A stretch of 64,000 bases of DNA from Pseudomonadota bacterium (GTDB taxonomy: Bacteria; Desulfobacterota; Desulfovibrionia; Desulfovibrionales; Desulfovibrionaceae), in the NCBI GenBank assembly GCA_023433925.1, contig JAEYTO010000069.1, positions 1 to 64,000 on the forward strand, read 5' to 3'. Below the pieces are notes generated by a model, which saw nothing but the letters and a program-made list of their open reading frames with translations, did not search any database and was not told the origin of the DNA. Positions 48,393-57,430 of this stretch are shown piece by piece. Position numbers and translations under genes: made by a program. Numbering within the stretch: the stretch's first letter is position 1; every line of letters begins with the position of its first letter.

Positions 48393-49412
48393 CTAGGTCG
48401 CCTGCCCGGCGTCGGGCAGGGGCTTGGCGGCCTTGCCGGGCCGGACGCGCTCCAGGGCCGACTCGACGATGGCCGCGATGAGCTCCTGGTAGGGCATGCC
48501 ATTCAGCCTGCACAGGATGGGCAGGTCCGAGTAGCTCGGGTTGAGCCCGGCCAACGGATTGGCCTCGATGAAGTTGGGCACTCCGGCCGCGTCCAGGCGC
48601 AGGTCCACGCGGCCGCCGTCGCGGCAGCGCAGGGCGCGCCAGGCGTCCAGGGCGATCCTTTCGGCGGCCTGGGCCTCGGCGTCCTTGGCCACGCGATAGC
48701 TCACGCGCCGTTCCCAGTCCTGCTTGTTGACGTAGCCGTAGGCCGAGGGGTCGGCCTGCTCGCCGAATATGACCTCCAGGGCTCCCAGGGAGCGGGCCTT
48801 GGCTCCTGTGCCGACAATGCCCACGGTCAGCTCGCGGCCGGGCAGGAAGGTCTCCACGAGCACCGGCTGGTCGAAGCGCGCGATGAGCCGGTCGCAGGCC
48901 TCGGCGAGGCCCGCGACGTCGGTCACGCGCGAGGCCGAGCCGATGCCCAGGCCCGTGCCCTCGGCCACCGGCTTGACGAAGAGCGGATAGGGCAGGTCCA
49001 CTAGGGCCGCCTCGGACGGGTCCTCGACCACGGCGAAGTCCGGGGTCGGCACGCCGTGCGCGCGCACCACATGCTTGGTCATGCCCTTGTGCAGGCCCAG
49101 GGCCAGCGTCATGGGCTCGGAGAAGGTGTATGGAATGGAGTGCCAGTCCAGCACGCAGGGGATCTGACTTTCGCGGCCGAAGCCGTGCAGCCCCTCGGCG
49201 ATGTTGAACACGAGATCCCAGCGCCTGCCGGCGAGCAGGGCGGACATGAGCGCGGGCAGGGAGCCCACGCGCTCGGTCTCGTGGCCCATGGCGCGCAGAG
49301 CGCCCTCGATGGCCGCGACGGTCTCCTCGCAGTCGAACTCGGCCACCTCCTCCTCGGAGAAGCCCATGGCCCGGTAGTCCTCGCGCAGGTCGTAGCTCAG
49401 GCCGACCAGCAT
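48393..49412 (-). CDS. ATP-grasp ligase, D-Ala-D-Ala ligase-like (first copy)
   Basis: This 339-residue protein has ATP-grasp motifs FNIAEGLHGFGRESQIPC, LGLHKGMTKHVVRAHGVPTP, FVKPVAEGTGLGI, VETFLPGRELTVGIVG and RVDLRLDAAGVPNFIEANPL. It is a diverged relative of the second ligase. Its ATG begins two bases after the KamA stop (TAGGATG), so translation is coupled. The two ligases may act in sequence or form a heteromer; the substrates are unknown. Confidence 0.87.
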   Translation of the reverse strand: MLVGLSYDLREDYRAMGFSEEEVAEFDCEETVAAIEGALRAMGHETERVGSLPALMSALLAGRRWDLVFNIAEGLHGFGRESQIPCVLDWHSIPYTFSEPMTLALGLHKGMTKHVVRAHGVPTPDFAVVEDPSEAALVDLPYPLFVKPVAEGTGLGIGSASRVTDVAGLAEACDRLIARFDQPVLVETFLPGRELTVGIVGTGAKARSLGALEVIFGEQADPSAYGYVNKQDWERRVSYRVAKDAEAQAAERIALDAWRALRCRDGGRVDLRLDAAGVPNFIEANPLAGLNPSYSDLPILCRLNGMPYQELIAAIVESALERVRPGKAAKPLPDAGQAT

Positions 49413-49413
49413 C

Positions 49414-50712
49414 CTACTTGTCCCCCGCGCCGCAGGCCGGAGCCGTGAGCGGATCGTGGGTGCGGAACTGCTTCTTCTCGAAGTTGCGCAGCACCAGGTC
49501 GTCGCCGTCCTGACCGACGATATAGTCCGGGTTGACCGGGATCTTGCCGCCGCCGCCCGGAGCGTCCACCACGAAGGTCGGGATGGCGTAGCCCGAGGTA
49601 TGGCCGCGCAGCCCTTCGATCATCTCCACGCCCTTGGCCACCGAGGTGCGGAAGTGGGCCGTGCCCTGCACCGGGTCGCAGTGGTAGAGATAGTAGGGCC
49701 TGACGCGGTTCTTGAGCAGGCCGTGCATGAGCGACTTGAGGGTCGGCACGTCGTCGTTGACGCCCTTGAGCAGCACGGTCTGGCTGCCCAGCGGGATGCC
49801 GGCGTCGGCCAGGCGCTTGAAGGCCTCGGCCGATTCGGGGCTCAGCTCGCCCGGATGCGCGCAGTGCACGCTGATCATGAGCGGGTGATAGCGCCGCAGC
49901 ACGCGCGTGAGCTGCGGGGTGATGCGCTGGGGCAGGACCATGGGGGCCTTGGTGCCCAGGCGCACGATCTCCACGTGCGGGATGGTCCGCACGCGGCCCA
50001 GCAGGTAGTCCAGGGCCGCGTCGGACAGGGTCAGCGGGTCGCCGCCGGACAGGAGCACGTCGCGCACCGTGGGCGTGCGGGCGATGTAGTCGATGGCCGC
50101 GTCCCAGTGCTTGCGATTGCCCGAGGAGCAGGCCCGCTTGCCCACCCTGCGGGAGCGCGTGCAGTAACGGCAGTAGGCCGCGCAGAAATCCGTGGTCAGG
50201 AAGAGCACCCGGTCCGGGTAGCGGTGCACGAGGCCCGGCACGGGGCTGTGGTGATCCTCGCCCAGCGGGTCCTCGGCCTCGCCGGGGCTCACCAGCCGCT
50301 CGAAGCCCGTGGGCACGATGGTGCGGCGCACGCCGTGGTCCGGGCCCTCGTCATGGAACAGGGACAGGTAGTACGGCGTGATGGCCAGCGGCAGGGGCGC
50401 CCCGCCGCTCGCGGCGGCCAGCTCCTCGGCGCTCAGGTCGAGCATGGCGCCGAGATCCTTGTAGGAGGTGATGCGGTTCTTGAGCTGCCAGCGCCAGTCG
50501 TTCCACTGGGCGTCGGCCACCTGGGGATAGAAGCGTGCCCTCAAGGCTTGCGCCTTGGGACCTACTGGAAAGACGGGGCCCCGGTCCCGGGTCCTGGCGG
50601 GGGGGAAGGGGGCGAAGGGTAGTGGGAGGAGCGCCTCGCGCTTCCTCGGCCTTGCGGTGACAACGGATGGCAGAGGTTCCAGGGGAACGTCGCCGCTGTC
50701 CAGCATTTCCAT
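49414..50712 (-). CDS. kamA: Lysine 2,3-aminomutase (KamA)
   Basis: This 432-residue radical SAM enzyme converts L-lysine to L-beta-lysine. It has the 4Fe-4S triad TTDFCAAYCRYCTRSRRVG, the PLP-binding Lys in APGGGGKIPVNPDYI near residue 385, and the two Asp that hold the lysine amino group (in HCDPVQGTAHF and VVDAPGGGG). The complete set separates it from the shorter EpmB and from glutamate aminomutase, where the Asp residues change. GGAAG before ATG 50712 supports the start; an internal ATG at 50706 is possible. It is the second gene of the operon. Confidence 0.92.
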   Translation of the reverse strand: MEMLDSGDVPLEPLPSVVTARPRKREALLPLPFAPFPPARTRDRGPVFPVGPKAQALRARFYPQVADAQWNDWRWQLKNRITSYKDLGAMLDLSAEELAAASGGAPLPLAITPYYLSLFHDEGPDHGVRRTIVPTGFERLVSPGEAEDPLGEDHHSPVPGLVHRYPDRVLFLTTDFCAAYCRYCTRSRRVGKRACSSGNRKHWDAAIDYIARTPTVRDVLLSGGDPLTLSDAALDYLLGRVRTIPHVEIVRLGTKAPMVLPQRITPQLTRVLRRYHPLMISVHCAHPGELSPESAEAFKRLADAGIPLGSQTVLLKGVNDDVPTLKSLMHGLLKNRVRPYYLYHCDPVQGTAHFRTSVAKGVEMIEGLRGHTSGYAIPTFVVDAPGGGGKIPVNPDYIVGQDGDDLVLRNFEKKQFRTHDPLTAPACGAGDK

Positions 50713-50737
50713 GTCCGTCTCGCTTCCTTGTTGCTGT

Positions 50738-51103
50738 TTAAGGTGTCTCCGGACCGCCAGGCTCCTCGGGCTCGGCCTGCTCGTCCGGTTCGCTCGCTTC
50801 CTCGTCGAAAGGCTGTATCGAGGACACCACGAGCAGGGGCATGTCGCCCTCGCGCTGCCGCACGGCACCGGTTACCCGCACCAGGTTCTCCTGGTAGAGG
50901 TCGAGCTCCTCGCCCATGAGGGCATACACGTCGCCCTCATCCGTCTCCAGGTAGTAGTCCTTGCCGGAGCGGTAGAGGATGCCGGCCACGGCCAGCTCCT
51001 GCTGGGCCTCGGCCAGGCCGGCCCAGAACAGGGCCAGAGCCAGGGTCGTAGCCAGGATCGGGGCGCCGTGGCTGGCGAGCGGCGAGACGTGCCAACTACG
51101 CAT
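50738..51103 (-). CDS. Small exported protein, first gene of the kamA operon
   Basis: A 121-residue protein with a signal peptide (LATTLALALFWAGLAEA, cleavage near residue 34). A short beta-rich region that may be an OB fold follows (ILYRSGKDYYLETDEGDVYAL, VRVTGAVRQREGDMPLLVV), with an acidic Pro/Glu-rich tail. No family is recognised. It lies 25 bases upstream of kamA and downstream of the -24/-12 promoter at 51186-51202. Its presence suggests the pathway has an envelope part. Confidence 0.7.
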   Translation of the reverse strand: MRSWHVSPLASHGAPILATTLALALFWAGLAEAQQELAVAGILYRSGKDYYLETDEGDVYALMGEELDLYQENLVRVTGAVRQREGDMPLLVVSSIQPFDEEASEPDEQAEPEEPGGPETP

Positions 51104-51185
51104 GATGCATTTCCTGTCAATGTCGCGAGGTCATGTCCGCCTGTGCACCCTGAATTTTTCGGCATCGTCCGGCGGGCGCGCGACA

Positions 51186-51202
51186 TGCTTTCCGCGTGCC
51201 AA
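51186..51202 (-). promoter_or_regulatory. Sigma-54 promoter of the kamA operon
   Basis: On the minus strand the sequence TTGGCACGCGGAAAGCA has GG and GC separated by exactly ten bases, with a full TGGCACG -24 box. The -12 box reads AAGC rather than TTGC. It lies about 84 bases upstream of the first gene and downstream of three activator-like sites. Confidence 0.75.
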
Positions 51203-51271
51203 GGCAAAGCTCGGGCCAAAACGTAAGGCTTTGTTATAGTTGAAGGATATATATTGTACTTGGAAATAATC

Positions 51272-51286
51272 GGAACTGTCTGTTCC
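51272..51286. promoter_or_regulatory. Activator site 1, GGAAC-N5-GTTCC
   Basis: Perfect inverted repeat GGAAC-TGTCT-GTTCC preceded by AATC, about 70 bases upstream of the -24 element. A low-GC segment (51230-51268) lies between the two and could bend, as IHF sites do. Confidence 0.7.
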
Positions 51287-51395
51287 TGTGACTGCGGCAA
51301 GCCGTGCCCAATATGCGTCACAGGGGCGTAATCAATCAGTCTCATGCGACCAAAGTGGCATGATACGAGTGATTTTGGCAGGAGATGCTAAAATC

Positions 51396-51410
51396 GGAAC
51401 AGTGTATTCC
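51396..51410. promoter_or_regulatory. Activator site 2, GGAAC-N5-ATTCC
   Basis: GGAAC-AGTGT-ATTCC preceded by AATC, one mismatch in the right arm, 124 bases from site 1. Confidence 0.65.
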
Positions 51411-51424
51411 GCCCTGGGGGGATA

Positions 51425-51439
51425 AGAACTTTTTGTTCC
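51425..51439. promoter_or_regulatory. Activator site 3, AGAAC-N5-GTTCC
   Basis: AGAAC-TTTTT-GTTCC followed by GATT (so AATCGGAAC on the minus strand), 29 bases from site 2, ending three bases from the stop codon of the activator gene. Confidence 0.65.
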
Positions 51440-51441
51440 GA

Positions 51442-52851
<1,410 letters not shown>

Positions 52852-52920
52852 GCCCTTGACCGACCTCCTGTCGCGGCCCTTGTAAGGCCGGCGCGTGCGC
52901 TTGGCAACCTTCGGGGGCGA

Positions 52921-53496
52921 TCAGGCCCGCAGGAGTCCCGCGAGCCTGGCCCAATCCGCCTGGGCCAGCCGCCGCACGGCCGGGAAGCGCATGGCCGCCG
53001 TGGGATGATAAGTGGGCAGCGCGGGGATGCCGGACCCGCCCAGGCCCACGATGCGGCCGTGAAGCTCGGCCATGGGTGTTTGCAGGCCCAGGAGCGAGCG
53101 CACGGCCGGGCCGCCCATGAGCGCCACCATGCGCGGCTCCAGGGCTTCCATCTGCGGCAGGAGCCAGCTCTCGCGGCAGACGTCCAGCTCCTCGGGTCTG
53201 GGAGTCCGGTTGCCCGGCGGCCGGCACTTGACCGCGGAGGTGATGAAGAAATCCTCGCGGGACAGGCCGAGGGAAGCCAGGAAGCGGGTCAGGAACGCGC
53301 CTGTCCTGCCCACGAAGGGGCGGCCCAGCTCGTCCTCCCGCTCGCCGGGGGCCTCGCCCACGAGCAGGCAGCGCAGGCCGAAGCCGCCCTCGCCGGGCAC
53401 GGCGTTGCGGCGGCCTTTGTGCAGCGGGCAGCGCACGCATGCGCGGATGCCCTCGGCCAGTTCAGCCAGCCTGTCCCAGTCGGGTCCGGCGTCCAC
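52921..53496 (-). CDS. Uracil-DNA glycosylase, family 4-like
   Basis: This 191-residue protein removes uracil from DNA. It has GEAPGEREDELGRPFVGRTG, a metal-site pair CVRC near the N-terminus, the SAVKCRPPGNRTP region with further Cys, ALMGGPAV and the TYHPTAAMR motif near the end, which together fit the iron-sulfur family 4 enzymes. GTG 53496 is chosen because GGAGGG lies five bases upstream and the length is typical; the long frame upstream is not protein-like. It follows the membrane-protein gene on the same strand. Confidence 0.88.
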   Translation of the reverse strand: MDAGPDWDRLAELAEGIRACVRCPLHKGRRNAVPGEGGFGLRCLLVGEAPGEREDELGRPFVGRTGAFLTRFLASLGLSREDFFITSAVKCRPPGNRTPRPEELDVCRESWLLPQMEALEPRMVALMGGPAVRSLLGLQTPMAELHGRIVGLGGSGIPALPTYHPTAAMRFPAVRRLAQADWARLAGLLRA

Positions 53497-53519
53497 GGTT
53501 CCCTCCGGCGCGAAGCCTC

Positions 53520-54773
53520 CTACAGCTCCAGCCACTTCCAGCGCCCCGTGTGCGAGGCGTACTGGAAATGGTAGCCCAGCGGGCCCACGAAGCCCAGGAA
53601 GAAGCGATCCTCGCGCGGCCTGTAGCGCCATTCGCTGCCCGCCACGAGCACGGGCGGCAGGAAAGGCGTCTGGGCCGGCACGAGCGCCGCCAGGCTGGGC
53701 GGGAGGCGGCCCGTGAGCCGGGCATGGGCGTGGATGGCCTGCACGAGCAGCTCTCCCTTGCGCATGGTCTCCATGGCCTGGCCTTGGGTTTCGCGCAGGC
53801 CCAGGTCCAGGCCGCCATAGGCCAGCAGGGCGGCCAGGACCACGGCCGCGCCCAGGCCGCGCGCGCGGGTGGCCCACAGGAGCACGCTCCCGGCCACGAG
53901 GGCGGCGGAGGTGAAATAGTAAGCCAGGAAGCAGGGGGCCAGCGGCGTGAGCGAGTGGCGGCCGGCATAAAAGGCCGGCGCCGCCAGGACAAGCCCCGCG
54001 CCCAGGGCCAGGCCGGCGGCGCGGCCGGGCCGCCAGCGGCCCTGCTCGGCCGGCCCGGCGCGCAGCCGTGCGGCGAGCAGGGCGGCCAGAGCCAGCAGGC
54101 CGGTCACGGCGACCAGGGTCGCGGCCATCCAGGCGAAGTAATCCTTGGGGTACAGGCGCACGATGAGGTGCACGTGCGGGTTGAAGTTGTATCCGCCGCC
54201 CGGGAAGAGCAGGGGATGGAAGGCGGTGAAGAAGAGCGGCCACTCCAGCGCCGACAGGGCCAGGCCCGTGAGCAGCGCCGGCAGGAGGAGCGCTCCCAGG
54301 CGCAGGTCGCGGGCCAGGGGCGTGAGCAGGCTCATGGAAGAGCCCCCGGAGTGATTGGCCGCCTTGCCGCCGGAGCGCCGGGCCTTGCCCTTGTCCGCGC
54401 CCGTCGCCTTGTCACGGGCCGCGCGCCCGACCAGTCCGGGGGCCGCCCGAAGCAGGGCCAGAGCCAGGGCCAAAGCCAGGGCCGCGAGTCCTGCCCAGCG
54501 CAGGCCGGTCAGCAGGGCGGCCACGTCGGCGAAGTGCGCGGCCTCCTTGGGGCCGAAGCCGCCGGGCAGGGAGCCCCGGCCCAGGAGGAAGCCCATGACG
54601 CCCTCGTGCAGGGCCAGGGCGTTCGGCACCCGCGCGGGCACGTCCAGGGCGCGCAGGAACGCGGCCGAGAGCGGGTCGAACCGCACGAGGATCTCCAGGC
54701 CGAGCACGGCCAGGGCCAGGCTCCAGCACAAGGCGGCGAAGGCGTGGGCAAGGCTGTCGAGAGGTTTGCGCAT
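53520..54773 (-). CDS. DUF1461-like integral membrane protein with C-terminal extension
   Basis: This 417-residue protein has a TIGR01906/DUF1461-like core. It shows LVRFDPLSAAFLRAL, then ALHEGVMGFLLG, AAHFADVAALLTGL, FFTAFHPLLFPGGGYNFNPHV and LIVRLYPKDYFAWM. A 26-residue Ala/Gly/Lys-rich linker interrupts the core, and about 160 further residues carry more helices and a soluble C-terminal end (HTGRWKWLEL). It is an inner-membrane protein of unknown function, with the uracil glycosylase gene next. Start ATG 54773 is favoured because the upstream 26 codons lack family sequence; the ribosome site is weak. Confidence 0.72.
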   Translation of the reverse strand: MRKPLDSLAHAFAALCWSLALAVLGLEILVRFDPLSAAFLRALDVPARVPNALALHEGVMGFLLGRGSLPGGFGPKEAAHFADVAALLTGLRWAGLAALALALALALLRAAPGLVGRAARDKATGADKGKARRSGGKAANHSGGSSMSLLTPLARDLRLGALLLPALLTGLALSALEWPLFFTAFHPLLFPGGGYNFNPHVHLIVRLYPKDYFAWMAATLVAVTGLLALAALLAARLRAGPAEQGRWRPGRAAGLALGAGLVLAAPAFYAGRHSLTPLAPCFLAYYFTSAALVAGSVLLWATRARGLGAAVVLAALLAYGGLDLGLRETQGQAMETMRKGELLVQAIHAHARLTGRLPPSLAALVPAQTPFLPPVLVAGSEWRYRPREDRFFLGFVGPLGYHFQYASHTGRWKWLEL

Positions 54774-54870
54774 GGGGTTCCCGTGGCTTGCTTGGCGAAT
54801 GGACCGCTTGATCGGTTCTGATCCGTGTAGCAGAAAACGCGGTCGGGACAAAGTCGCCCAGCACGCGCCC

Positions 54871-55356
54871 TCAGCGCTTGAGCACCACCTCGCCGCCCAC
54901 GCGCAGGAGGCGCAGGGAGGTCAGCGGTCCGGACTGATCGATTATGGCGTAGTAGGGAGTGGGCCGATCCGGCTGGTTGAGCAGGGAGACCTCGCCCGCG
55001 ACCTCGAATAGCGTGCCCTGGACGGCGATGTCGGGCGCGTGGCGCGCGTCGAGGGCGTACCTGCCGGCGTCCATGCCCAGCCCGGCCAGGATCTCGAAGA
55101 TAACGGCGTGCATGGCGGCCAGGTCGGCCATGTCCGCCGCGGATGGCGGGGGCGGAGCGGATGTCCCGCCCGTGGCCGCGCTCTCGGGAGCGGTGATGAA
55201 GGTCCTGTAGGACACGGCCAGGGCCACGAGGCAGGCGGCGGCGACGGCCATGGCCAGCAGCGGCAGGCGCCTCGAAGCCTGGGACGGCTTCGGCAGGGCT
55301 TTCAGTCGCTCGTCCAGGTCGAGGGCGGGTTTTCCCTGCATGTGCGTCTGCTTCAC
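54871..55356 (-). CDS. Single-pass membrane protein of unknown function
   Basis: A 161-residue protein beginning with GTG, with GGAGG five bases upstream. It has a cytoplasmic N-terminal 28 residues, one membrane helix (LPLLAMAVAAACLVALAVSY), a Pro-rich spacer and an extracytoplasmic domain with YALDARHAPDIAVQGTLFEV and YYAIIDQSGPLTSLRLL. No family is recognised. Confidence 0.65.
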   Translation of the reverse strand: MKQTHMQGKPALDLDERLKALPKPSQASRRLPLLAMAVAAACLVALAVSYRTFITAPESAATGGTSAPPPPSAADMADLAAMHAVIFEILAGLGMDAGRYALDARHAPDIAVQGTLFEVAGEVSLLNQPDRPTPYYAIIDQSGPLTSLRLLRVGGEVVLKR

Positions 55357-55644
55357 GATGGCCTCCGGTTGCGGTGCGCCGCGAGGATAGGCAATGCGCC
55401 GGCTCGGGGCAACCACCTCCGGCCTGTTGCATGGCCCGCGCGCCAAGGGCCTGGCGGCGCTGCCCGGCATGGGCGCGATGCCGTGGGATATGCCGGCCCC
55501 GGTAATGCTTTCCTTTTCCGATGCACATCCTGTACAACGACTTCGAATAGCATGATGGAGCCCGTCCGGCTCAGTGCGGTCTGCATTTGGCGCGCGAAGT
55601 AAAAATCATCCATTTCCACGTGCACACGAGGCAGGAGGCATGAC

Positions 55645-56304
55645 ATGTACGTTGGCCTGAAGATGCTCAAGGACTTTCAGCCCGTAACGCCCAAGACGTC
55701 GGTGGCGGAAGCGCGGAAGCTGCTGGAGAAGCAGCTTCTCTGGATGCTCCTCGTCGTCGACGGCGAGAAGCTCGTGGGCTACGTGCGCGGCGAGGACATC
55801 ATGGCCGCGCTGCCTTCGGTCATGACCACCCTGGACAAGCACGAGGCCCTGTATCTCATCAGCAAGCTGACCATAGACAAGATCATGCGCAAGGACATCA
55901 TCGTCGTGCCTCCCTCGATGGAGATCGAGGCCGCGGCGGAGATCATGCACGCCAAGAACGCGGCAGGCCTGGCCGTGGTGGACTCCCGCGGCAAGCTCGT
56001 CGGCTACATCAACCGCACGGTCATGCTCGACGTGCTCGTCGAGGAGATGGGCCTGCGCCAGGGCGGCGCGCGCATCGTCTTCGAGGTCGAGGACCGGCCC
56101 GGCGTGCTGCGCGAGGTCACCGGCCTCATCGCCGACAAGGGCGTGTCCATCATCTCCACGGCCACGTTTTTCCACGGCGGCCGGCGCATGGTCGTCATCC
56201 GCCTGGCCATCGACGATGCGAGCGGCGTCGAGGCGGCCCTGAGGGAGCGCGGCTACAAGTTGCAGACCTACGCCGACTTCGCCGAGGAGCGGACCAGCAA
56301 ATGA
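55645..56304 (+). CDS. CBS-ACT protein (AcuB-like)
   Basis: This 219-residue cytoplasmic protein has two CBS motifs (MYVGLKMLKDFQPVTPKTSVAEA, and IMRKDIIVVPPSMEIEAAAEIM) in residues 1-135, then an ACT domain (IVFEVEDRPGVLREVTGLIAD) in residues 140-215. Such AcuB-like proteins likely bind adenine nucleotides or an amino acid and regulate a partner. GCAGGAGG upstream supports the ATG. A remnant of livG follows, suggesting it once adjoined a branched-chain amino acid transporter. Confidence 0.9.
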   Translation: MYVGLKMLKDFQPVTPKTSVAEARKLLEKQLLWMLLVVDGEKLVGYVRGEDIMAALPSVMTTLDKHEALYLISKLTIDKIMRKDIIVVPPSMEIEAAAEIMHAKNAAGLAVVDSRGKLVGYINRTVMLDVLVEEMGLRQGGARIVFEVEDRPGVLREVTGLIADKGVSIISTATFFHGGRRMVVIRLAIDDASGVEAALRERGYKLQTYADFAEERTSK

Positions 56305-56525
56305 CGCTTCCGGCGGTCGGCGGCGCAACGCTCGCCTGCCGGGGCATCGCCCTGTTCCGCGGCCTGTCGGTGCTGGACAACCTCATGGTCGGCAGGCGCG
56401 CCCGCATGGGCTGCGGCCTGCTCTCCTGGCTGCTCCACTTCGGCCCGGCTGCGCGCCGCACCGCACTTAGGCTCGCGGACAAACGCACATTTGATCAGGC
56501 CGGCGGAGCATCTGCAATAACATAA
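56301..56525 (+). pseudogene. livG: Remnant of LivG branched-chain amino acid ABC ATPase
   Basis: The middle of this frame (RGIALFRGLSVLDNLMVGRR, then CGLLSWLLHFGPAARR) aligns with the LivG segment after Walker A (usual RTFQ-RLFR-MTVLENV-VG pattern). The Walker A, signature and Walker B motifs are absent, so only about 55 residues of the ATPase survive. It starts at the acuB-like stop (ATGA), and a family-A repeat follows. The frame is open but cannot be a working ATPase. Confidence 0.7.
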
Positions 56526-56529
56526 GAGT

Positions 56530-56592
56530 CCAGGGAAATTATTTCCCTGGCGGGAGAGAGTCCGAGAGAGGGCAGAGCCCTCTCTCGGTTTA
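56530..56592 (-). repeat. Dispersed hairpin repeat, family A (reverse orientation)
   Basis: GGCGGGAGAGAGTCCGAGAGAGGGC and GCCCTCTCTCGGTT form the hairpin at the end of the livG remnant and the start of the next minus-strand gene's 3' flank. Confidence 0.65.
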
Positions 56593-57030
56593 TTGCGCGC
56601 ACTGCCTGCAAGGCCGGTAGCCGGCGGCCAGGGCCTCGGTCACGGTCTGGAGCACGGCTGAGCACTGCTTGCAGTCGTAGTGGCGGCAGCCCGACGCGTG
56701 GAAGACGTGGCTGCGCACGTTGCCGTGCAGCGGCCCGGCAAGGGCGGGGATCTGCCTGGCCTTCGTTGCGGGCTGGGTGGCATCGGCCTTGGCCGGGGCG
56801 GCGGAGCCGTCGGCTTTGGTCGGGATGGCATCCTCGATGGCCGCCGAAAGCGGAGGGGAGACGGCGGCATCGGATGCGGGCATGCCGGAGGATTCCTGCA
56901 CGGGCGTTTGCGTCATGCCCTGGCCGGTCAGGGCCACGGGAACCGCCGCGGGCCATGGCCTGAAGCCGAAGGAGAGCGCCCCGGCCAGCGCCAGGCTCAA
57001 GAAGGCGAGCAGAATGTATGCGGCCCGCAT
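56590..57030 (-). CDS. Exported protein with Ada-type metal-binding domain
   Basis: This 146-residue protein has an N-terminal signal or anchor (ILLAFLSLALAGALSFGF) and an Ala/Pro-rich spacer of about 70 residues. A C-terminal domain resembles the Ada zinc-binding fold: VFHASGCRHYDCKQC, then EALAAGYRPCRQC. The four Cys (and one His) likely bind zinc. Its position outside the cytoplasm suggests it is not a DNA-repair protein. Start ATG 57030 is inferred from the signal; the ribosome site is weak. Confidence 0.75.
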   Translation of the reverse strand: MRAAYILLAFLSLALAGALSFGFRPWPAAVPVALTGQGMTQTPVQESSGMPASDAAVSPPLSAAIEDAIPTKADGSAAPAKADATQPATKARQIPALAGPLHGNVRSHVFHASGCRHYDCKQCSAVLQTVTEALAAGYRPCRQCAQ

Positions 57031-57202
57031 GTGCGGGATATGCCACGCCGAAGACTTACGCGCAACCACTTGTAATGGTTGGAGGCCTTCCGCTGCGCAA
57101 GACATGAGGAAGCTCTGGCCCGCTGGTCCACGCCGGGGCCTTTTTCCGGGTGCCTTCCGGCGAGTGCCCAATGAGGGCGTGTACCTATTTTGTACCTGCG
57201 AC

Positions 57203-57240
57203 AAGAAAACGGCTCCCAGCCGAAAAGGCCGGGAGCCGCT
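57203..57240 (-). terminator. Terminator of tRNA-Pro
   Basis: On the minus strand CGGCTCCC/GGGAGCCG form an 8-bp outer stem with an inner stem and GGCCTTTTCGGC loop; TTTTC follows. Confidence 0.85.
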
Positions 57241-57249
57241 GATATTCCG

Positions 57250-57326
57250 TGGTCGGGGCGGAGAGATTTGAACTCCCGGCATCCTGCTCCCAAAGCAGGC
57301 GCGCTGCCAGACTGCGCTACGCCCCG
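57250..57326 (-). tRNA. tRNA-Pro (anticodon UGG)
   Basis: On the minus strand the 77 bases fold as a cloverleaf: acceptor CGGGGCG/CGCCCCG, T-arm GTTCAAATC, and anticodon stem CCTGC/GCAGG with loop TTTGGGA, anticodon TGG. The 3' CCA is encoded. It has its own terminator just downstream. Confidence 0.97.
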
Positions 57327-57430
57327 ACGGTCCGAAGGGAAGCCTTCTTACGCCAATCCGTTCCTGCTGGCAAGGCGCGAGACCGCCGGAGCAAGCCTCG
57401 CGGGCCCAGCCTTACCCGATGCGCGCGGGA

